From Rhodoluna sp. (GTDB lineage Bacteria > Actinomycetota > Actinomycetes > Actinomycetales > Microbacteriaceae): 64,000 nt of DNA. The notes below the pieces were generated by a model. It was given only the letters and a program-made list of their open reading frames with translations, ran no database searches and was not told where the DNA came from. Each line of letters begins with the position of its first letter. Within the stretch, counting starts at the first letter, position 1. Where the stretch lies: positions 54,124-118,123 of the forward strand of contig NZ_JAHEIM010000011.1 in NCBI RefSeq assembly GCF_024639375.1. Direction: 5' to 3'. Of the stretch, positions 1 to 9,040 are shown one piece after another. The translations under genes were made by a program, and so were the position numbers.

Positions 1-1
1 G

Positions 2-805
2 TTGTTCTTGCGCATCGCACCTGAGCTTTTCTTGAAGCGCGCAGTAGTTGGTGGCATCGATCGCGTTTTCGAAATCAACCGCAACTTTAGAAACGAAGGC
101 GCCGACCGAACTCACTCACCTGAGTTTGCGATGCTCGAGGCTTATCAGGCATACGGTGACTACAACTCAATCGCCGACCTAACTCAGCAGCTAATTCAAA
201 ATGCCGCTATGGATGTCTTCGGAACTCACCAGGTTGAACTTGAGGGTGGCGAGATCAACGACCTTGGTGGCGAATGGCCACGCATTTCGATGTATGAATC
301 ACTAAGCGAAGCTTGTGGTCAGGTAATCACACCAGAGACACCAATGGCAGAACTCAAGAAGCTGGCTTCATCGGTTGAAATCGAAATCGATCACCCGCTG
401 CCTGGCAAGTATGTCGAAGAACTGTGGGAGCACTTCGTAAAGGGCAACCTTGTGAAGCCAACCTTCGTAATTGATTTTCCGGTTGACACTTCACCGCTTA
501 CTCGCGACCACCGCAGCAAGGCTGGCGTGGTGGAGAAGTGGGATCTCTACATTCGCGGTTATGAACAAGCCACCGGCTATTCAGAGTTGGTTGACCCGGT
601 TATTCAGCGTGCCCGCTTTGTTGAGCAGGTAACCCTGGCCGCATCGGGCGACCCAGAGGCCATGAAGCTAGACGAAGACTTCTTGAAGGCGCTGGAGTTT
701 GGCATGCCACCTTCGGGCGGCATGGGCATGGGCATCGACCGCCTATTGATGAGCCTCACCGGTCTTGGCATTCGCGAGACCATCATGTTCCCGTTGGTCA
801 AGTAG
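2..805 (+). CDS. lysS: Lysyl-tRNA synthetase, class II (C-terminal part)
   Basis: Charges tRNA-Lys with lysine in the cytosol. Only the last 267 codons are visible; the gene enters from the left edge, so its start and OB-fold anticodon-binding domain are missing. The visible part is the class II catalytic core: the motif 2 region with [14 protein letters not shown] near the left, followed by EAYQAYGDY, and motif 3 ([13 protein letters not shown]) close to the C terminus. The full family length is about 500 residues, so roughly half is present. It ends 5 bp before a small membrane-protein gene on the same strand, which may be co-transcribed. Identification is secure from the motifs. Confidence 0.95.
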   Translation: MFLRIAPELFLKRAVVGGIDRVFEINRNFRNEGADRTHSPEFAMLEAYQAYGDYNSIADLTQQLIQNAAMDVFGTHQVELEGGEINDLGGEWPRISMYESLSEACGQVITPETPMAELKKLASSVEIEIDHPLPGKYVEELWEHFVKGNLVKPTFVIDFPVDTSPLTRDHRSKAGVVEKWDLYIRGYEQATGYSELVDPVIQRARFVEQVTLAASGDPEAMKLDEDFLKALEFGMPPSGGMGMGIDRLLMSLTGLGIRETIMFPLVK

Positions 806-810
806 GCATC

Positions 811-1017
811 GTGGACTGGCAAATTCTTTGGGATTCACTTCTTTCATTTGTGCCACCGTTGCTGGTTGGCGGCATTTTCTGGATCATCATGCGTGGAATT
901 CTGCGTGCGGATGCTACCGAACGCAAGGTTTATGCCGAGATGGAAGCCAAGATGCGCGCCGAGCTCGAAAAGGCCGATTTACCCCTCAGCGAACAGCCGA
1001 ATAAGAAGGCCAAGTAA
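811..1017 (+). CDS. Small single-pass membrane protein
   Basis: Unrecognised 68-residue protein. It starts at a GTG 5 bp after lysS. An N-terminal hydrophobic stretch (about residues 7-30, ILWDSLLSFVPPLLVGGIFWII) forms one transmembrane helix; the rest is a charged cytoplasmic tail (ERKVYAEMEAKMRAELEKAD) likely to be helical or coiled coil. It lies between lysS and clpC on the same strand, a place where actinobacteria often carry such a short protein. The function is unknown. Codon use and position support a real gene. Confidence 0.7.
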   Translation: MDWQILWDSLLSFVPPLLVGGIFWIIMRGILRADATERKVYAEMEAKMRAELEKADLPLSEQPNKKAK

Positions 1018-1053
1018 GCACTTAACATCTTTATACCTGCCCTAGGAGTAAAG

Positions 1054-3510
1054 ATGTTTGAGAAGTTCACCGACAAAGCCCGTCGCGTTGTAGTGCTTGC
1101 CCAAGAAGAGGCCAAGCTACTGAATCACAACTACATTGGCACCGAGCACATCTTGCTTGGTTTGATTCACGAAGGCGAAGGCGTTGCCGCCAAGGCCCTT
1201 GAGTCTTTGGGCATCGACCTAAACTCTGTGCGCGAGCAGGTTCAAGAAATCATCGGTCAGGGCCAGCAGGCGCCAACCGGCCACATTCCTTTTACTCCGC
1301 GCGCTAAAAAAGTTCTTGAGCTATCGCTTCGCGAGGCGCTTCAGCTGGGCCACTCATACATTGGCACCGAGCACTTGTTGCTGGGTCTAATTCGCGAAGG
1401 CGAGGGTGTGGCTGCGCAGGTGCTCACCAAACTTGGTGCCGACACCAACCGAGTGCGCGCACAGGTTATCCAGTTGCTTTCAGGTTTTCAGGGTAAAGAG
1501 ACCGTTGCAGTTGGTGGCGACAATGGCGAAAAGCAAAAAGGCTCGCAGATTCTTGACCAGTTTGGTCGCAACCTAACCCAGGCAGCAGCCGATGGCAAGC
1601 TAGACCCAGTGATTGGTCGCGAGCGCGAGATCGAACGCGTAATGCAAATTCTGTCTCGCCGTTCAAAGAACAACCCAATCTTGATTGGTGAACCTGGCGT
1701 GGGTAAGACCGCCGTTGTGGAGGGCTTGGCTCAGGCAATTGTTAACGGCAACGTTCCAGAGACTTTGAAGGGCAAGCAGCTTTACACCCTAGACATGGGT
1801 TCATTGATTGCCGGCTCTCGCTACCGCGGTGACTTTGAAGAGCGCCTAAAGAAAGTAACCAAAGAGATTCGCACCCGTGGCGACATCATCACTTTCATCG
1901 ACGAGATTCACACCTTGGTTGGCGCCGGTGCCGCCGAAGGTGCAATCGATGCAGCTTCAATCTTGAAGCCACTATTGGCTCGCGGTGAACTGCAAACAAT
2001 TGGTGCAACCACTTTGGATGAGTACCGCAAGCACTTTGAAAAAGACGCAGCGCTAACTCGTCGTTTTCAGCAGGTCACAGTTAACGAGCCATCGTTGCCG
2101 CAGGCCATCAACATTTTGAAGGGTCTTCGCGACCGCTACGAAGTGCACCACAAGGTTTCAATCACCGACGGCGCATTGGTTGCGGCGGCTCAGCTTTCAG
2201 ACCGCTACATTACAGACCGCTTCTTGCCTGACAAGGCCATCGATCTAATCGATGAAGCCGGCGCTCGCTTGCGTTTGTCGATCTTGTCTTCACCACCAGA
2301 GCTTCGTGAAATCGAAGAGAAGATTGTTGCGCTCAAGGTTGAAAAAGAGAAGGCAATCGAAGACCAAGACTTCGAACTTGCAGCCGCCAAGCGCGACGAA
2401 GAGAAAAAGCTAAACGTTGAGCGCGTGAAGATGGAGAAGCAGTACCGTGCCGGCTCAGTTGCCGCGCAGGGCATTGTTGACGAAGGTCTAATTGCCGAGG
2501 TGCTTGCTCAGGCAACCGGCATTCCGGTGTTCAAACTAACCGAAGAAGAGAGCGCCAAGCTCATCTTTATGGAAGACGAATTGCACAAGCGCGTTATTGG
2601 CCAAGAAGACGCAATTGCCGCGATCTCGAAGTCGATTCGCCGTCAGCGTGCGGGACTCAAGGACCCAAACCGTCCATCTGGTTCATTCATCTTTGCCGGC
2701 CCAACCGGTGTTGGAAAGACCGAGTTGGCCAAGGCTCTAGCCGAGTTCTTGTTCGACGACGAAGGCGCTTTGATCTCGCTAGACATGAGTGAGTACGGCG
2801 AGAAGCACACCGTTTCTCGTTTGTTCGGTGCCCCTCCGGGCTTCGTTGGTTTCGAAGAGGGTGGCCAGCTAACCGAGAAGGTTCGCCGCAAGCCATTCAG
2901 CGTTGTACTGTTCGACGAAATCGAAAAGGCTCACCCAGACATCTTCAACTCTCTGTTGCAGATTCTTGAAGAGGGTCGCTTGACCGATGGCCAGGGTCGA
3001 GTTGTCGACTTCAAGAACACCATCATCATCATGACCACCAACCTTGGCACCCGCGACATTTCTCGCGGCGCAATGGGCTTCTCACTCGAAGGCGACAACG
3101 CCAACGACTACGAGCGCATGAAGGGCAAGGTCAACGAAGAACTAAAGAAGAGCTTCCGTCCGGAGTTCCTAAACCGTGTTGATGAGACCATCGTGTTCCC
3201 TCAGCTAACCAAGCCAGAGCTTGTGCAGATCGTTGATCTATTCATCAAGCGTCTAGCGGTTCGCCTAGAAGACCGCGACATGACTTTGGCTGTGACCACT
3301 GCAGCTAAGGATCGCCTGATTGAGATTGGCTTTGACCCAACCCTGGGCGCCCGACCATTGCGTCGCGCAGTTCAGCGTGAAGTTGAAGACAAGCTCAGCG
3401 AGAAGATTCTGCACGGTGAGTTGCTAAATGCAGCGCACGTGGATGTTGACTTTGTGAACGATGAATTTGTGTTCACTAGCCGCCTTCGCGAACCGGTGGC
3501 TTCGGTTTAG
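1054..3510 (+). CDS. clpC: ATP-dependent Clp protease ATP-binding subunit ClpC
   Basis: AAA+ unfoldase that feeds substrates into the ClpP proteolytic chamber in the cytosol. The 818-residue protein has two Clp_N repeats (about 1-145, each with IGTEHxLLGL), AAA module 1 with Walker A GEPGVGKT near 212-219 and the DEIH Walker B, a UVR-type coiled-coil segment near 420-455, and AAA module 2 with Walker A GPTGVGKT near 549-556. This is the typical actinobacterial ClpC plan and length. An AGGAG ribosome site at 1044-1048 sits 5 nt before the ATG, so this transcript is led, unlike many neighbours. It converges with the aldo/keto reductase, leaving only 15 bp. Confidence 0.97.
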   Translation: MFEKFTDKARRVVVLAQEEAKLLNHNYIGTEHILLGLIHEGEGVAAKALESLGIDLNSVREQVQEIIGQGQQAPTGHIPFTPRAKKVLELSLREALQLGHSYIGTEHLLLGLIREGEGVAAQVLTKLGADTNRVRAQVIQLLSGFQGKETVAVGGDNGEKQKGSQILDQFGRNLTQAAADGKLDPVIGREREIERVMQILSRRSKNNPILIGEPGVGKTAVVEGLAQAIVNGNVPETLKGKQLYTLDMGSLIAGSRYRGDFEERLKKVTKEIRTRGDIITFIDEIHTLVGAGAAEGAIDAASILKPLLARGELQTIGATTLDEYRKHFEKDAALTRRFQQVTVNEPSLPQAINILKGLRDRYEVHHKVSITDGALVAAAQLSDRYITDRFLPDKAIDLIDEAGARLRLSILSSPPELREIEEKIVALKVEKEKAIEDQDFELAAAKRDEEKKLNVERVKMEKQYRAGSVAAQGIVDEGLIAEVLAQATGIPVFKLTEEESAKLIFMEDELHKRVIGQEDAIAAISKSIRRQRAGLKDPNRPSGSFIFAGPTGVGKTELAKALAEFLFDDEGALISLDMSEYGEKHTVSRLFGAPPGFVGFEEGGQLTEKVRRKPFSVVLFDEIEKAHPDIFNSLLQILEEGRLTDGQGRVVDFKNTIIIMTTNLGTRDISRGAMGFSLEGDNANDYERMKGKVNEELKKSFRPEFLNRVDETIVFPQLTKPELVQIVDLFIKRLAVRLEDRDMTLAVTTAAKDRLIEIGFDPTLGARPLRRAVQREVEDKLSEKILHGELLNAAHVDVDFVNDEFVFTSRLREPVASV

Positions 3511-3525
3511 TTTCTATAAATTGCT

Positions 3526-4449
3526 TTAGCTAAGGCGGGCTAATTGCTGGTCGGTGAGTGTCACTACCTGCATTAGCTCGTCTAGCTGTTGCATTGTGCG
3601 CGCACTCGCGATTGGCACCGAAACAGTAGGTTGTTGACGCAGCCAAGCCATTGCAACTGCGCTCATTGAGCAGCCAATTTCGGCGGCAATTTCATTTAGG
3701 TTTGCAACTGTGGCCCAACCGGCTTCGTTGAAATATTTACTAACGCCCTCGGCACGCACCGACTCAACTTGCTTGCCTTCTTCGTACTTGCCAGTCAAGA
3801 AACCCATTGCCAAGCTGAAGTAAGGCAATCCGCTGATGCCCAGTTGCTTCAAGACAGGCATGCTGTCGCTTTCGTACGCGCTTCGTTCCATCAAACTGTA
3901 TTCATTTTCAAGAGCTACGTATTCGGCTAGGCCGTTTGCACGACTAACCTCTACAGCCTCAATCAAGCGAGCACCCGAATAATTTGATGCTGCGATGTTT
4001 AGCACCTTGCCGGCTTTTACCAATTCATCAAAGGCACCAAGAGTTTCTTCAAGTGGAGTGTTGGCGTCATCTTCGTGTGCGTAGTAAAGGTCGATGTAGT
4101 CGGTGTTGAGGCGACGAAGTGAATCTTCGGCGGCCGCAATAATGTTGGCACGGCTTAGGCCTGGGCGGGTTGAAAGTTTTGCGACCTTGGTGGCAATGAT
4201 CATGCCTGAGCGATTCGCCTTTGATTGCATCCACTCACCGATGATGCTTTCGCTTTCGCCTCCGGCGTTGCCCGGTGCCCATTCGCTGTAGACATCCGCG
4301 GTGTCAATAAAGTTGCCACCCTTTGCGCTGAAGCCATCTAGCAATTCAAAGCTTTGGGCTTTGTCTGCGGTCCAGCCAAAGACGTTGCCGCCAAAGCACA
4401 CCGGATAAACATAAAGATTGGTTTTTGGAATCGTCACTAAGTCGCTCAT
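3526..4449 (-). CDS. Aldo/keto reductase
   Basis: NADPH-dependent oxidoreductase with a TIM-barrel fold; the substrate is not predictable. All four catalytic residues of the family are visible: Asp49 and Tyr54 (FIDTADVYSEW), Lys88 (IIATKVAK) and His125 (LYYAHEDD). The 307-residue length is typical of the AKR families related to Tas/YajO. The C terminus ends in LTDQQLARLS, as is usual for this group. It is transcribed towards clpC and is divergent from argA, whose start lies about 30 bp away. The role is probably general carbonyl detoxification or sugar metabolism, which is inferred only. Confidence 0.9.
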   Translation of the reverse strand: MSDLVTIPKTNLYVYPVCFGGNVFGWTADKAQSFELLDGFSAKGGNFIDTADVYSEWAPGNAGGESESIIGEWMQSKANRSGMIIATKVAKLSTRPGLSRANIIAAAEDSLRRLNTDYIDLYYAHEDDANTPLEETLGAFDELVKAGKVLNIAASNYSGARLIEAVEVSRANGLAEYVALENEYSLMERSAYESDSMPVLKQLGISGLPYFSLAMGFLTGKYEEGKQVESVRAEGVSKYFNEAGWATVANLNEIAAEIGCSMSAVAMAWLRQQPTVSVPIASARTMQQLDELMQVVTLTDQQLARLS

Positions 4450-4478
4450 TCAATAATCATCCCAGTATTCTTGGGGGT

Positions 4479-4988
4479 ATGGTCGCCAACTCAATCACCG
4501 TGCGTGCTGCACGCACTTCTGATGTGAAGGCCATTCAAGCTATGCGTCAGCAACTCGAGAGTTCAAAAGTTTTGCTTGGCCACGAACTGGTGAGCCTTTA
4601 TGAAGCGGTGCCAGAGTTTATGGTTGCCGTGGATGCCGCCGGCAAAGTTGTTGGCGCGGGTGCGCTGCATGTGATGTGGGAGGACCTCGCCGAGGTTCGT
4701 TCGATGGTAGTTGCCGAAACAAGCCGTGGCCTTGGAGTTGGTAAAGCAATTCTCGAAGGTCTACTCGCGCGTGCAGCATCCCTAGGAATTAGGCGTGTTT
4801 TCTGTCTTACTTTTGAAACCGAATTTTTTGCCAAGAGCGGCTTTCAAGAAATCTCGGATGTGCCGGTGGACCCAGGGACATTTGAAGAGATGGTTCGTTC
4901 GCACGACGAGGGTGTGGCCGAGTTCTTGGATCTCGCGCGCGTGAAGCAGAACACCCTTGGCAACACCAGGATGCTTAAGACGCTTTAG
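4479..4988 (+). CDS. argA: Amino-acid (glutamate) N-acetyltransferase, short actinobacterial ArgA
   Basis: GNAT enzyme expected to transfer acetyl from acetyl-CoA to L-glutamate, the first step of arginine synthesis. The reading frame is open from 4425, but the ATG at 4479 is preferred: the protein then begins MVANSITVRAARTSDV, the normal N terminus of this family, and a TATTCT -10 box (4466-4471) ends 7 nt before it, indicating a leaderless mRNA. The 169 residues carry the acetyl-CoA loop (SRGLGVGKAIL), the family block VFCLTFETEFFAKSGF and the C-terminal VAEFLDL..K.NTLGNTRML. The overall pattern resembles mycobacterial Rv2747-type ArgA. Confidence 0.88.
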   Translation: MVANSITVRAARTSDVKAIQAMRQQLESSKVLLGHELVSLYEAVPEFMVAVDAAGKVVGAGALHVMWEDLAEVRSMVVAETSRGLGVGKAILEGLLARAASLGIRRVFCLTFETEFFAKSGFQEISDVPVDPGTFEEMVRSHDEGVAEFLDLARVKQNTLGNTRMLKTL

Positions 4989-5013
4989 AGCCTGCTTTGG
5001 TTAGCCTTTATTC

Positions 5014-5643
5014 ATGAGCAACCAGAAAATTGACCCACGCAATCGCCGCCCTCAGGGTCGCCCAAACTATAAGATTCGTCGCATCATTGCGCTGGTTGTA
5101 GTTGTTGTTCTCGTGATTCTGGTGTGGGCGGGCATCTCGGCAATTGTCACTGGTGTGCAGTCAATGTTTGGTGGCAACTCTGCGCCAACTTCTAGCTCAT
5201 CGCCGCAGGCATCGGCAGGCGGGGCCTGCAATGCCAAAGACCTATCCGTCACAGCTGTCGTGGCCAACGCGGCAGGCAGCTCACAATCGAGTTTTGCCTC
5301 GGGTTCAAACCCATACTTTGGCTACCAAATCACTAATAACGCTGGCGCGGCATGCACCTTTGACCTAGGCCCAATCAACACCTTCTTCACGGTCACCAGC
5401 GGCAGCGAAACCATTTGGGATTCCCACAACTGTGACCGCACCAGCCTCACTTCAGCGCCAATCGAAATTGCTGCAGGTGAGACTAAAACAGCACCGGTGG
5501 GCGAGTGGTTCCGCGTTTATTCAAGTGGCACCGGATGCGGCGTTGACCAGAACCCAGTCAGCGGCGGCGGTGCTTCGTATCACCTGACTGCCGAGGTCAA
5601 CGGCGTGAAGTCTAAAGACACCGTCCAGTTCATCCTCAACTAG
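5014..5643 (+). CDS. Membrane-anchored extracytoplasmic protein of unknown function
   Basis: A 209-residue protein with a basic N-terminal segment, one transmembrane helix (about residues 25-52, IIALVVVVVLVILVWAGIS), a Ser/Pro/Ala-rich linker and an extracellular domain of about 135 residues. That domain has paired cysteines (GGACNAKDL, AACTFDLG, HNCDRT, GTGCGV) and beta-rich composition (YFGYQITNNAGAACTFDLG), reminiscent of DUF4232-like immunoglobulin-type folds, though this is only a resemblance. TAGCCT at 5002-5007 lies 6 nt before the ATG, so the transcript is probably leaderless. No specific function can be assigned. Confidence 0.8.
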   Translation: MSNQKIDPRNRRPQGRPNYKIRRIIALVVVVVLVILVWAGISAIVTGVQSMFGGNSAPTSSSSPQASAGGACNAKDLSVTAVVANAAGSSQSSFASGSNPYFGYQITNNAGAACTFDLGPINTFFTVTSGSETIWDSHNCDRTSLTSAPIEIAAGETKTAPVGEWFRVYSSGTGCGVDQNPVSGGGASYHLTAEVNGVKSKDTVQFILN

Positions 5644-5663
5644 CGCGCGCCTAAACTGAACTC

Positions 5664-6494
5664 GTGAACATCTCTCGAATTGCAATTCTTGGCACTGGCT
5701 CAATGGGCGGCGCTATTTTGGCTGGCCTCATCAAGTCTGGCTTCGAGCCGAGCAACATCTCAGTGACCACTAACTCAGATGCCAGCGCAACCGCATTGGC
5801 CGAGCAGTTTGGCGTGCTCACCTTTGCACTCGAAAACGGCGAAGACGCAAACCAGATGGCTGTTGCTGGTGCCGATGTAATTTTGGTTGGCGTCAAGCCG
5901 GCTTATGTAACCGAGGTGCTTGCCGATGTTGCCGATTCACTCAACGACGATGCGCTGGTGGTCAGCGTGGCCGCCGGCATCACCACCGCTGCAATGCAAG
6001 CTGTGCTTCCTGCGGATGTTGCCGTGGTGCGAGCCATGCCAAACACCCCAGCAATTGTTGGCCTAGCGGTTACGGGTGTCGCACCTGGCTCACGAGCATC
6101 CGCAGAAAATGTTGAAACGGCTAAACAACTTTTTGAAACGGTTGGCAAAGTAATTGTTTTGGGCGAAGACAAAATTGACGAACTCGGCACAATTTCGGGT
6201 TCGGGTCCGGCCTACGTTTTCTACCTGGTTGAGAAACTCACCGAAGCTGCCAAGGCTCATGGCTTTAGCGATGCCGATGCAGCACTGATGGTGAACGAAA
6301 CATTCTTGGGAGCTGCCAAGCTTTTGGTTGAATCAGGCAAGTCGCCGCAAGAACTTCGCAAGCAAGTGACTAGCCCAAATGGCACAACTGAGCGCGCCAT
6401 CGCACGCTTCGATCAAACTGACTTGACTGCAATGTTTGTTGAGGGCACGCAAGCCGCATTGGCTCGCTCTCGCGAACTAGCTAGTGGCAAATAG
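5664..6494 (+). CDS. proC: Pyrroline-5-carboxylate reductase
   Basis: Catalyses the last step of proline synthesis, reduction of 1-pyrroline-5-carboxylate to L-proline with NAD(P)H. The Rossmann dinucleotide loop is ILGTGSMGGAIL at residues 7-18. The family signatures VRAMPNTPA, GSGPAYVF and the C-terminal LRKQVTSPNGTTERAI (ProC signature with TSPxGTT) are all intact. The 276-residue length is normal. The start is a GTG with TAAACT (5652-5657) 6 nt upstream, another likely leaderless gene. Its last 18 bp overlap the end of the converging TetR gene. Confidence 0.95.
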   Translation: MNISRIAILGTGSMGGAILAGLIKSGFEPSNISVTTNSDASATALAEQFGVLTFALENGEDANQMAVAGADVILVGVKPAYVTEVLADVADSLNDDALVVSVAAGITTAAMQAVLPADVAVVRAMPNTPAIVGLAVTGVAPGSRASAENVETAKQLFETVGKVIVLGEDKIDELGTISGSGPAYVFYLVEKLTEAAKAHGFSDADAALMVNETFLGAAKLLVESGKSPQELRKQVTSPNGTTERAIARFDQTDLTAMFVEGTQAALARSRELASGK

Positions 6495-7115
6495 TCCGTT
6501 AAACGCGGTAAGCATCGCAAAGTTCCAATCTTTGTCACTGACTGGACTGCGATCGAACTCTGCAATGATGCGACCGTGCAACATGCCAAGCACAAACACA
6601 GCTGCGGCACGAGGTTCAAGGCCAGGTTTCAAGATTTTACGATCTTTTAGAACTTGCATCACTTCGGTTAGCCCGTTTGTTAGTTCGTTTTGAACTTTAA
6701 TGATTGCCTCGCGCAATAGCGGGCGACCCGCGGTGCTGCCAATTACAAATGCTTGCTCGCGTGCCGGAAACTTCACGAAGTGCTCAGTGATGAACGCAGC
6801 CATCTCTTCGTAATTTTCTTGAATGTCGTTTGCACTGTTCATGCTTTGCATAAACCGACGCACGCGTTCGATGTCGTCTTTGATGGCCGCCGAATAATTC
6901 TCAACATAAGCCGCGCGAATCAAACCGTCGCGGTCGCCAAAGTGGTGATAGATCGAACCAATTGAAACTTTGGTAATTGCCGAGATGTCCTGAATGCGCA
7001 CCGAAGCTTCACCGCCTTTTTTGAGGGCAGCGTTAGTTGCCTTTAAAACTGCGGATACGGTGTCTTTTGCGCGCTCTTGCTTAGGGGCGGGTGCGACTTT
7101 AGAAGTGGGGGCCAT
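6477..7115 (-). CDS. TetR/AcrR family transcriptional regulator
   Basis: DNA-binding repressor of 212 residues. The N-terminal helix-turn-helix spans about residues 30-75: SVRIQDISAITKVSIGSIYHHFGDRDGLIRAAYVE, the classic TetR recognition-helix pattern (GSIYHHFxDRxGL). The C-terminal two thirds form an all-helical ligand-binding and dimer domain of unknown specificity (MLHGRIIAEFD near the end). It overlaps the 3' end of proC tail to tail and is followed upstream by arsC on the same strand, about 30 bp away but without evident coupling. The regulated target is not evident from the sequence. Confidence 0.9.
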   Translation of the reverse strand: MAPTSKVAPAPKQERAKDTVSAVLKATNAALKKGGEASVRIQDISAITKVSIGSIYHHFGDRDGLIRAAYVENYSAAIKDDIERVRRFMQSMNSANDIQENYEEMAAFITEHFVKFPAREQAFVIGSTAGRPLLREAIIKVQNELTNGLTEVMQVLKDRKILKPGLEPRAAAVFVLGMLHGRIIAEFDRSPVSDKDWNFAMLTAFNGLFATS

Positions 7116-7147
7116 TTAGAAATTTTGGCCTAAAACTTCTAGAAAAC

Positions 7148-7555
7148 CTAGTTCTTGGCGTCAATTTCTGCGATTAGTGCCTCAACCTTTGCGCGAACCG
7201 CGTCACGAATTGGGCGAACCGCGTCAACGCCCTGGCCGGCAGGGTCATCCAAAGGCCAGTCAAGGTAGGTCTTGCCAGGGAAGAACGGGCAGGTGTCGCC
7301 ACAGCCCATGGTGATTACGTAGTCAGATTCTTTGACTGCCTCGTCGGTTAGACGCTTAGGAAAGTTCTGGCTGATGTCGATGCCCAGCTCAGCCATTGCC
7401 TCAACTGCGGATGGGTTTACCTGGGTACCTGGGTCAGTTCCCGCTGAAAGAACCTGTACGCGGTCGCCCGCTAGCTCCTTTAGAAAACCGGCGGCCATTT
7501 GAGAACGGCCAGCGTTGTGAACACATACGAATAGAACAGAGGCTTTTGTAGTCAT
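7148..7555 (-). CDS. arsC: Arsenate reductase, probably mycothiol-dependent
   Basis: Low-molecular-weight phosphatase fold enzyme of 135 residues. The catalytic P-loop CVHNAGRS (Cys11, CX5R) is at the N terminus and the MGCGDTCPFFPGK block follows near residue 85, which is the form seen in corynebacterial arsenate-mycothiol transferases rather than the thioredoxin-linked triple-cysteine enzymes. Expected reaction: arsenate reduction through a mycothiol adduct in the cytosol. No arsR or arsenite pump is visible beside it. An aquaporin gene lies upstream on the same strand, but a terminator separates them. A role as tyrosine phosphatase cannot be fully excluded. Confidence 0.85.
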   Translation of the reverse strand: MTTKASVLFVCVHNAGRSQMAAGFLKELAGDRVQVLSAGTDPGTQVNPSAVEAMAELGIDISQNFPKRLTDEAVKESDYVITMGCGDTCPFFPGKTYLDWPLDDPAGQGVDAVRPIRDAVRAKVEALIAEIDAKN

Positions 7556-7590
7556 GTGTTAAGAATGCCACTTGCAGGTAAACAAAGGGT

Positions 7591-7621
7591 AAAAAAGGGG
7601 CGCCGGTTGCCCGACGCCCCT
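7591..7621 (-). terminator. Intrinsic terminator after the aquaporin gene
   Basis: Read on the minus strand: a GC-rich stem AGGGGCG/CGCCCCT with an inner CGG/CCG part and a short loop, then a run of six T (complement of 7591-7596). It lies between the aquaporin stop and arsC, so the two are probably not one transcript. Confidence 0.8.
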
Positions 7622-7635
7622 CAGTTAAAAACTGC

Positions 7636-8289
7636 TTACTTCTTAGCTTTTTTCTTGGCAGGCTTTACGGCCTTAGCGTTGAAAACAATCAAGAAGCCGG
7701 TGGCAATCAATGCACCAGCAAGCTGAGCCAAGATGAACCAACCCGAGCTCACTGTGCCCTGGCCGGCAATGGTTAGAGCCAGCGAAACCGCAGGGTTAGC
7801 CTGTGCGCCAGTCTGGGTGAATGAGGCTACGGCAAGAATCCAAAGGCCGGCCGCCGCTGGAATCAAGGCAACGCGCTTTGTGCTTGCCAGGAATCCGAAG
7901 AGAAAAACCAAGCCGCCGGTTGCGAACAATTCGCCACCGAGCGTTGACCAGGCTGGCATTGAATTGGCTTCAAATGCGGTGAGAGTTTTATCCCACAGCA
8001 ATGACCCGATAACAGCACCCGAGAATGCACCGGCAATCTGGGCTGCGATGTAAACCGCTAGGTCGCCAAGTGAAAGCTCGCGACGCGCATAGAAGAAAAG
8101 TGAAACCGCTGGGTTCAAGTGGCCGCCGCTAATCGATGAAGTAATCAATAGCGCGAGGCCAAGTGTGACAGCGATTGCAAGTTGTGGCAGAGGTCGCTGG
8201 CTTGAGACGCTGGCAACAACTGCGGTTGTAAACATGAGAGCGCCAAGAAATTCAACAATTGCCTTCTTGAGGGTGATATTGATTTTCAT
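7636..8289 (-). CDS. Aquaporin / MIP family channel
   Basis: Integral membrane channel of 217 residues with six transmembrane helices and both half-helix NPA motifs: HLNPAVS (about residue 57) and QANPAVS (about residue 164). The C terminus is a lysine-rich tail (KAVKPAKKKAKK). It could transport water, glycerol or neutral metalloid acids; the selectivity-filter residues do not settle this by eye. Translation is supported by an AAAGGT ribosome site upstream of the ATG. The gene starts 2 bp after the SOUL protein gene stop, so these two form an operon, and it ends at a strong terminator before arsC. Confidence 0.9.
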   Translation of the reverse strand: MKINITLKKAIVEFLGALMFTTAVVASVSSQRPLPQLAIAVTLGLALLITSSISGGHLNPAVSLFFYARRELSLGDLAVYIAAQIAGAFSGAVIGSLLWDKTLTAFEANSMPAWSTLGGELFATGGLVFLFGFLASTKRVALIPAAAGLWILAVASFTQTGAQANPAVSLALTIAGQGTVSSGWFILAQLAGALIATGFLIVFNAKAVKPAKKKAKK

Positions 8290-8291
8290 AC

Positions 8292-8804
8292 TTACCTTTC
8301 TAGGTCGATCAAAACTTCGTTGTGTTTCATAAATCCTGGTTTAAATGGAGGATCAAATCTCGCCCAGTATAGGTCGCCAATAGTCTTGAGGCCCGCCTGC
8401 CTCACCGCAAGCAGCAATCGTTCACCTTCTATACGAAACCGATCTTCCTGCCATGATCCGCGGAATTTGCGCACCGCTGAATAGTGCTCGGGCACCACGC
8501 GCGTAGTCACCGTTGAACCAGTGGGCGCAGGCACATCCGCAGCTTTCATGCCCTCAGGCATCACAAAACTGATCACGTGCGATTCGTCGGCACCAGGGTG
8601 CTGAATCACAGGCGCCGTCATGGCGATTTTGGTCTGAGTCTGGTTGGCCCCGCTGATGTAGTTAAATAGCGGGTAGAAGGCGCTATTGCCCGCGCGCATG
8701 AAGGGGCCGGCGGTAGTTACCTGAGCCAAAATGCACTCCGGATAGTGGCGAAGCTCGAAATCATCGAATGATTCGACTACTTCAAATGGCTGATTCTTAG
8801 TCAC
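8292..8804 (-). CDS. SOUL family heme-binding protein
   Basis: A 170-residue soluble protein of the SOUL/HBP family, which binds heme or related tetrapyrroles. Family features: an N-terminal PFEVVESFDDFELRHYPECILAQVTT, the IAMTAPVIQ block near residue 80, VISFVMPE, and a C-terminal WARFDPPFKPGFMKHNEVLI. GTG start, with TAGCCT (complement of 8811-8816) ending 6 nt upstream, so the transcript is probably leaderless. It is first in an operon with the aquaporin. The biological role of bacterial SOUL proteins is not settled. Confidence 0.9.
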   Translation of the reverse strand: MTKNQPFEVVESFDDFELRHYPECILAQVTTAGPFMRAGNSAFYPLFNYISGANQTQTKIAMTAPVIQHPGADESHVISFVMPEGMKAADVPAPTGSTVTTRVVPEHYSAVRKFRGSWQEDRFRIEGERLLLAVRQAGLKTIGDLYWARFDPPFKPGFMKHNEVLIDLER

Positions 8805-8895
8805 GGTCTCAGGCTACGCCCTATTGGGCTAGACTAGGGAAATCGTTTTGTTGGCCGGCAATCTGCTGGCGGCAACCAAATTTTGTGAGGTCTTC

Positions 8896-8994
8896 ATGGG
8901 TTCAGTCATCAAGAAGCGCCGCAAGCGTATGTCGAAGAAGAAGCACCGCAAGCTGCTTCGCAAGACTCGCCACCAGCGTCGCAATAAGAAGTAA
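8896..8994 (+). CDS. Small ribosomal subunit protein bS22 (AURKAIP1/COX24 family)
   Basis: A 32-residue, extremely basic protein starting [19 protein letters not shown] and ending RRNKK. This is the pattern of the actinobacterial ribosomal protein bS22, first recognised on mycobacterial ribosomes, where it binds near the decoding centre of the small subunit. It is too short for most gene callers. A rho-independent hairpin follows directly at 9012-9039. Neighbours (a SerB-like HAD phosphatase and a glutaredoxin-like protein) match the conserved actinobacterial neighbourhood of this gene. The call rests on near-complete similarity to the known short sequence. Confidence 0.92.
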   Translation: MGSVIKKRRKRMSKKKHRKLLRKTRHQRRNKK

Positions 8995-9011
8995 GCCGAT
9001 TTATCGGTTCT

Positions 9012-9039
9012 AAATCCCGTCGGGCAACCGGCGGGATTT
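9012..9039. terminator. Bidirectional terminator between bS22 and the HAD gene
   Basis: A 12-bp stem (AAATCCCGTCGG with CCGGCGGGATTT, one G-T pair) closed by a GCAA loop, flanked by A-rich and T-rich sequence. It sits between the converging genes and can serve both. Confidence 0.85.
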
Positions 9040-9040
9040 C

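Noticed and set aside
765..1045. Alternative frames over the small membrane protein after lysS.
   Set aside because: Only the frame starting at 811 gives a plausible membrane helix and fits the operon spacing.
7148..8289. An arsenic resistance operon.
   Set aside because: A strong terminator lies between the channel and arsC, and no ArsR or arsenite pump is nearby.
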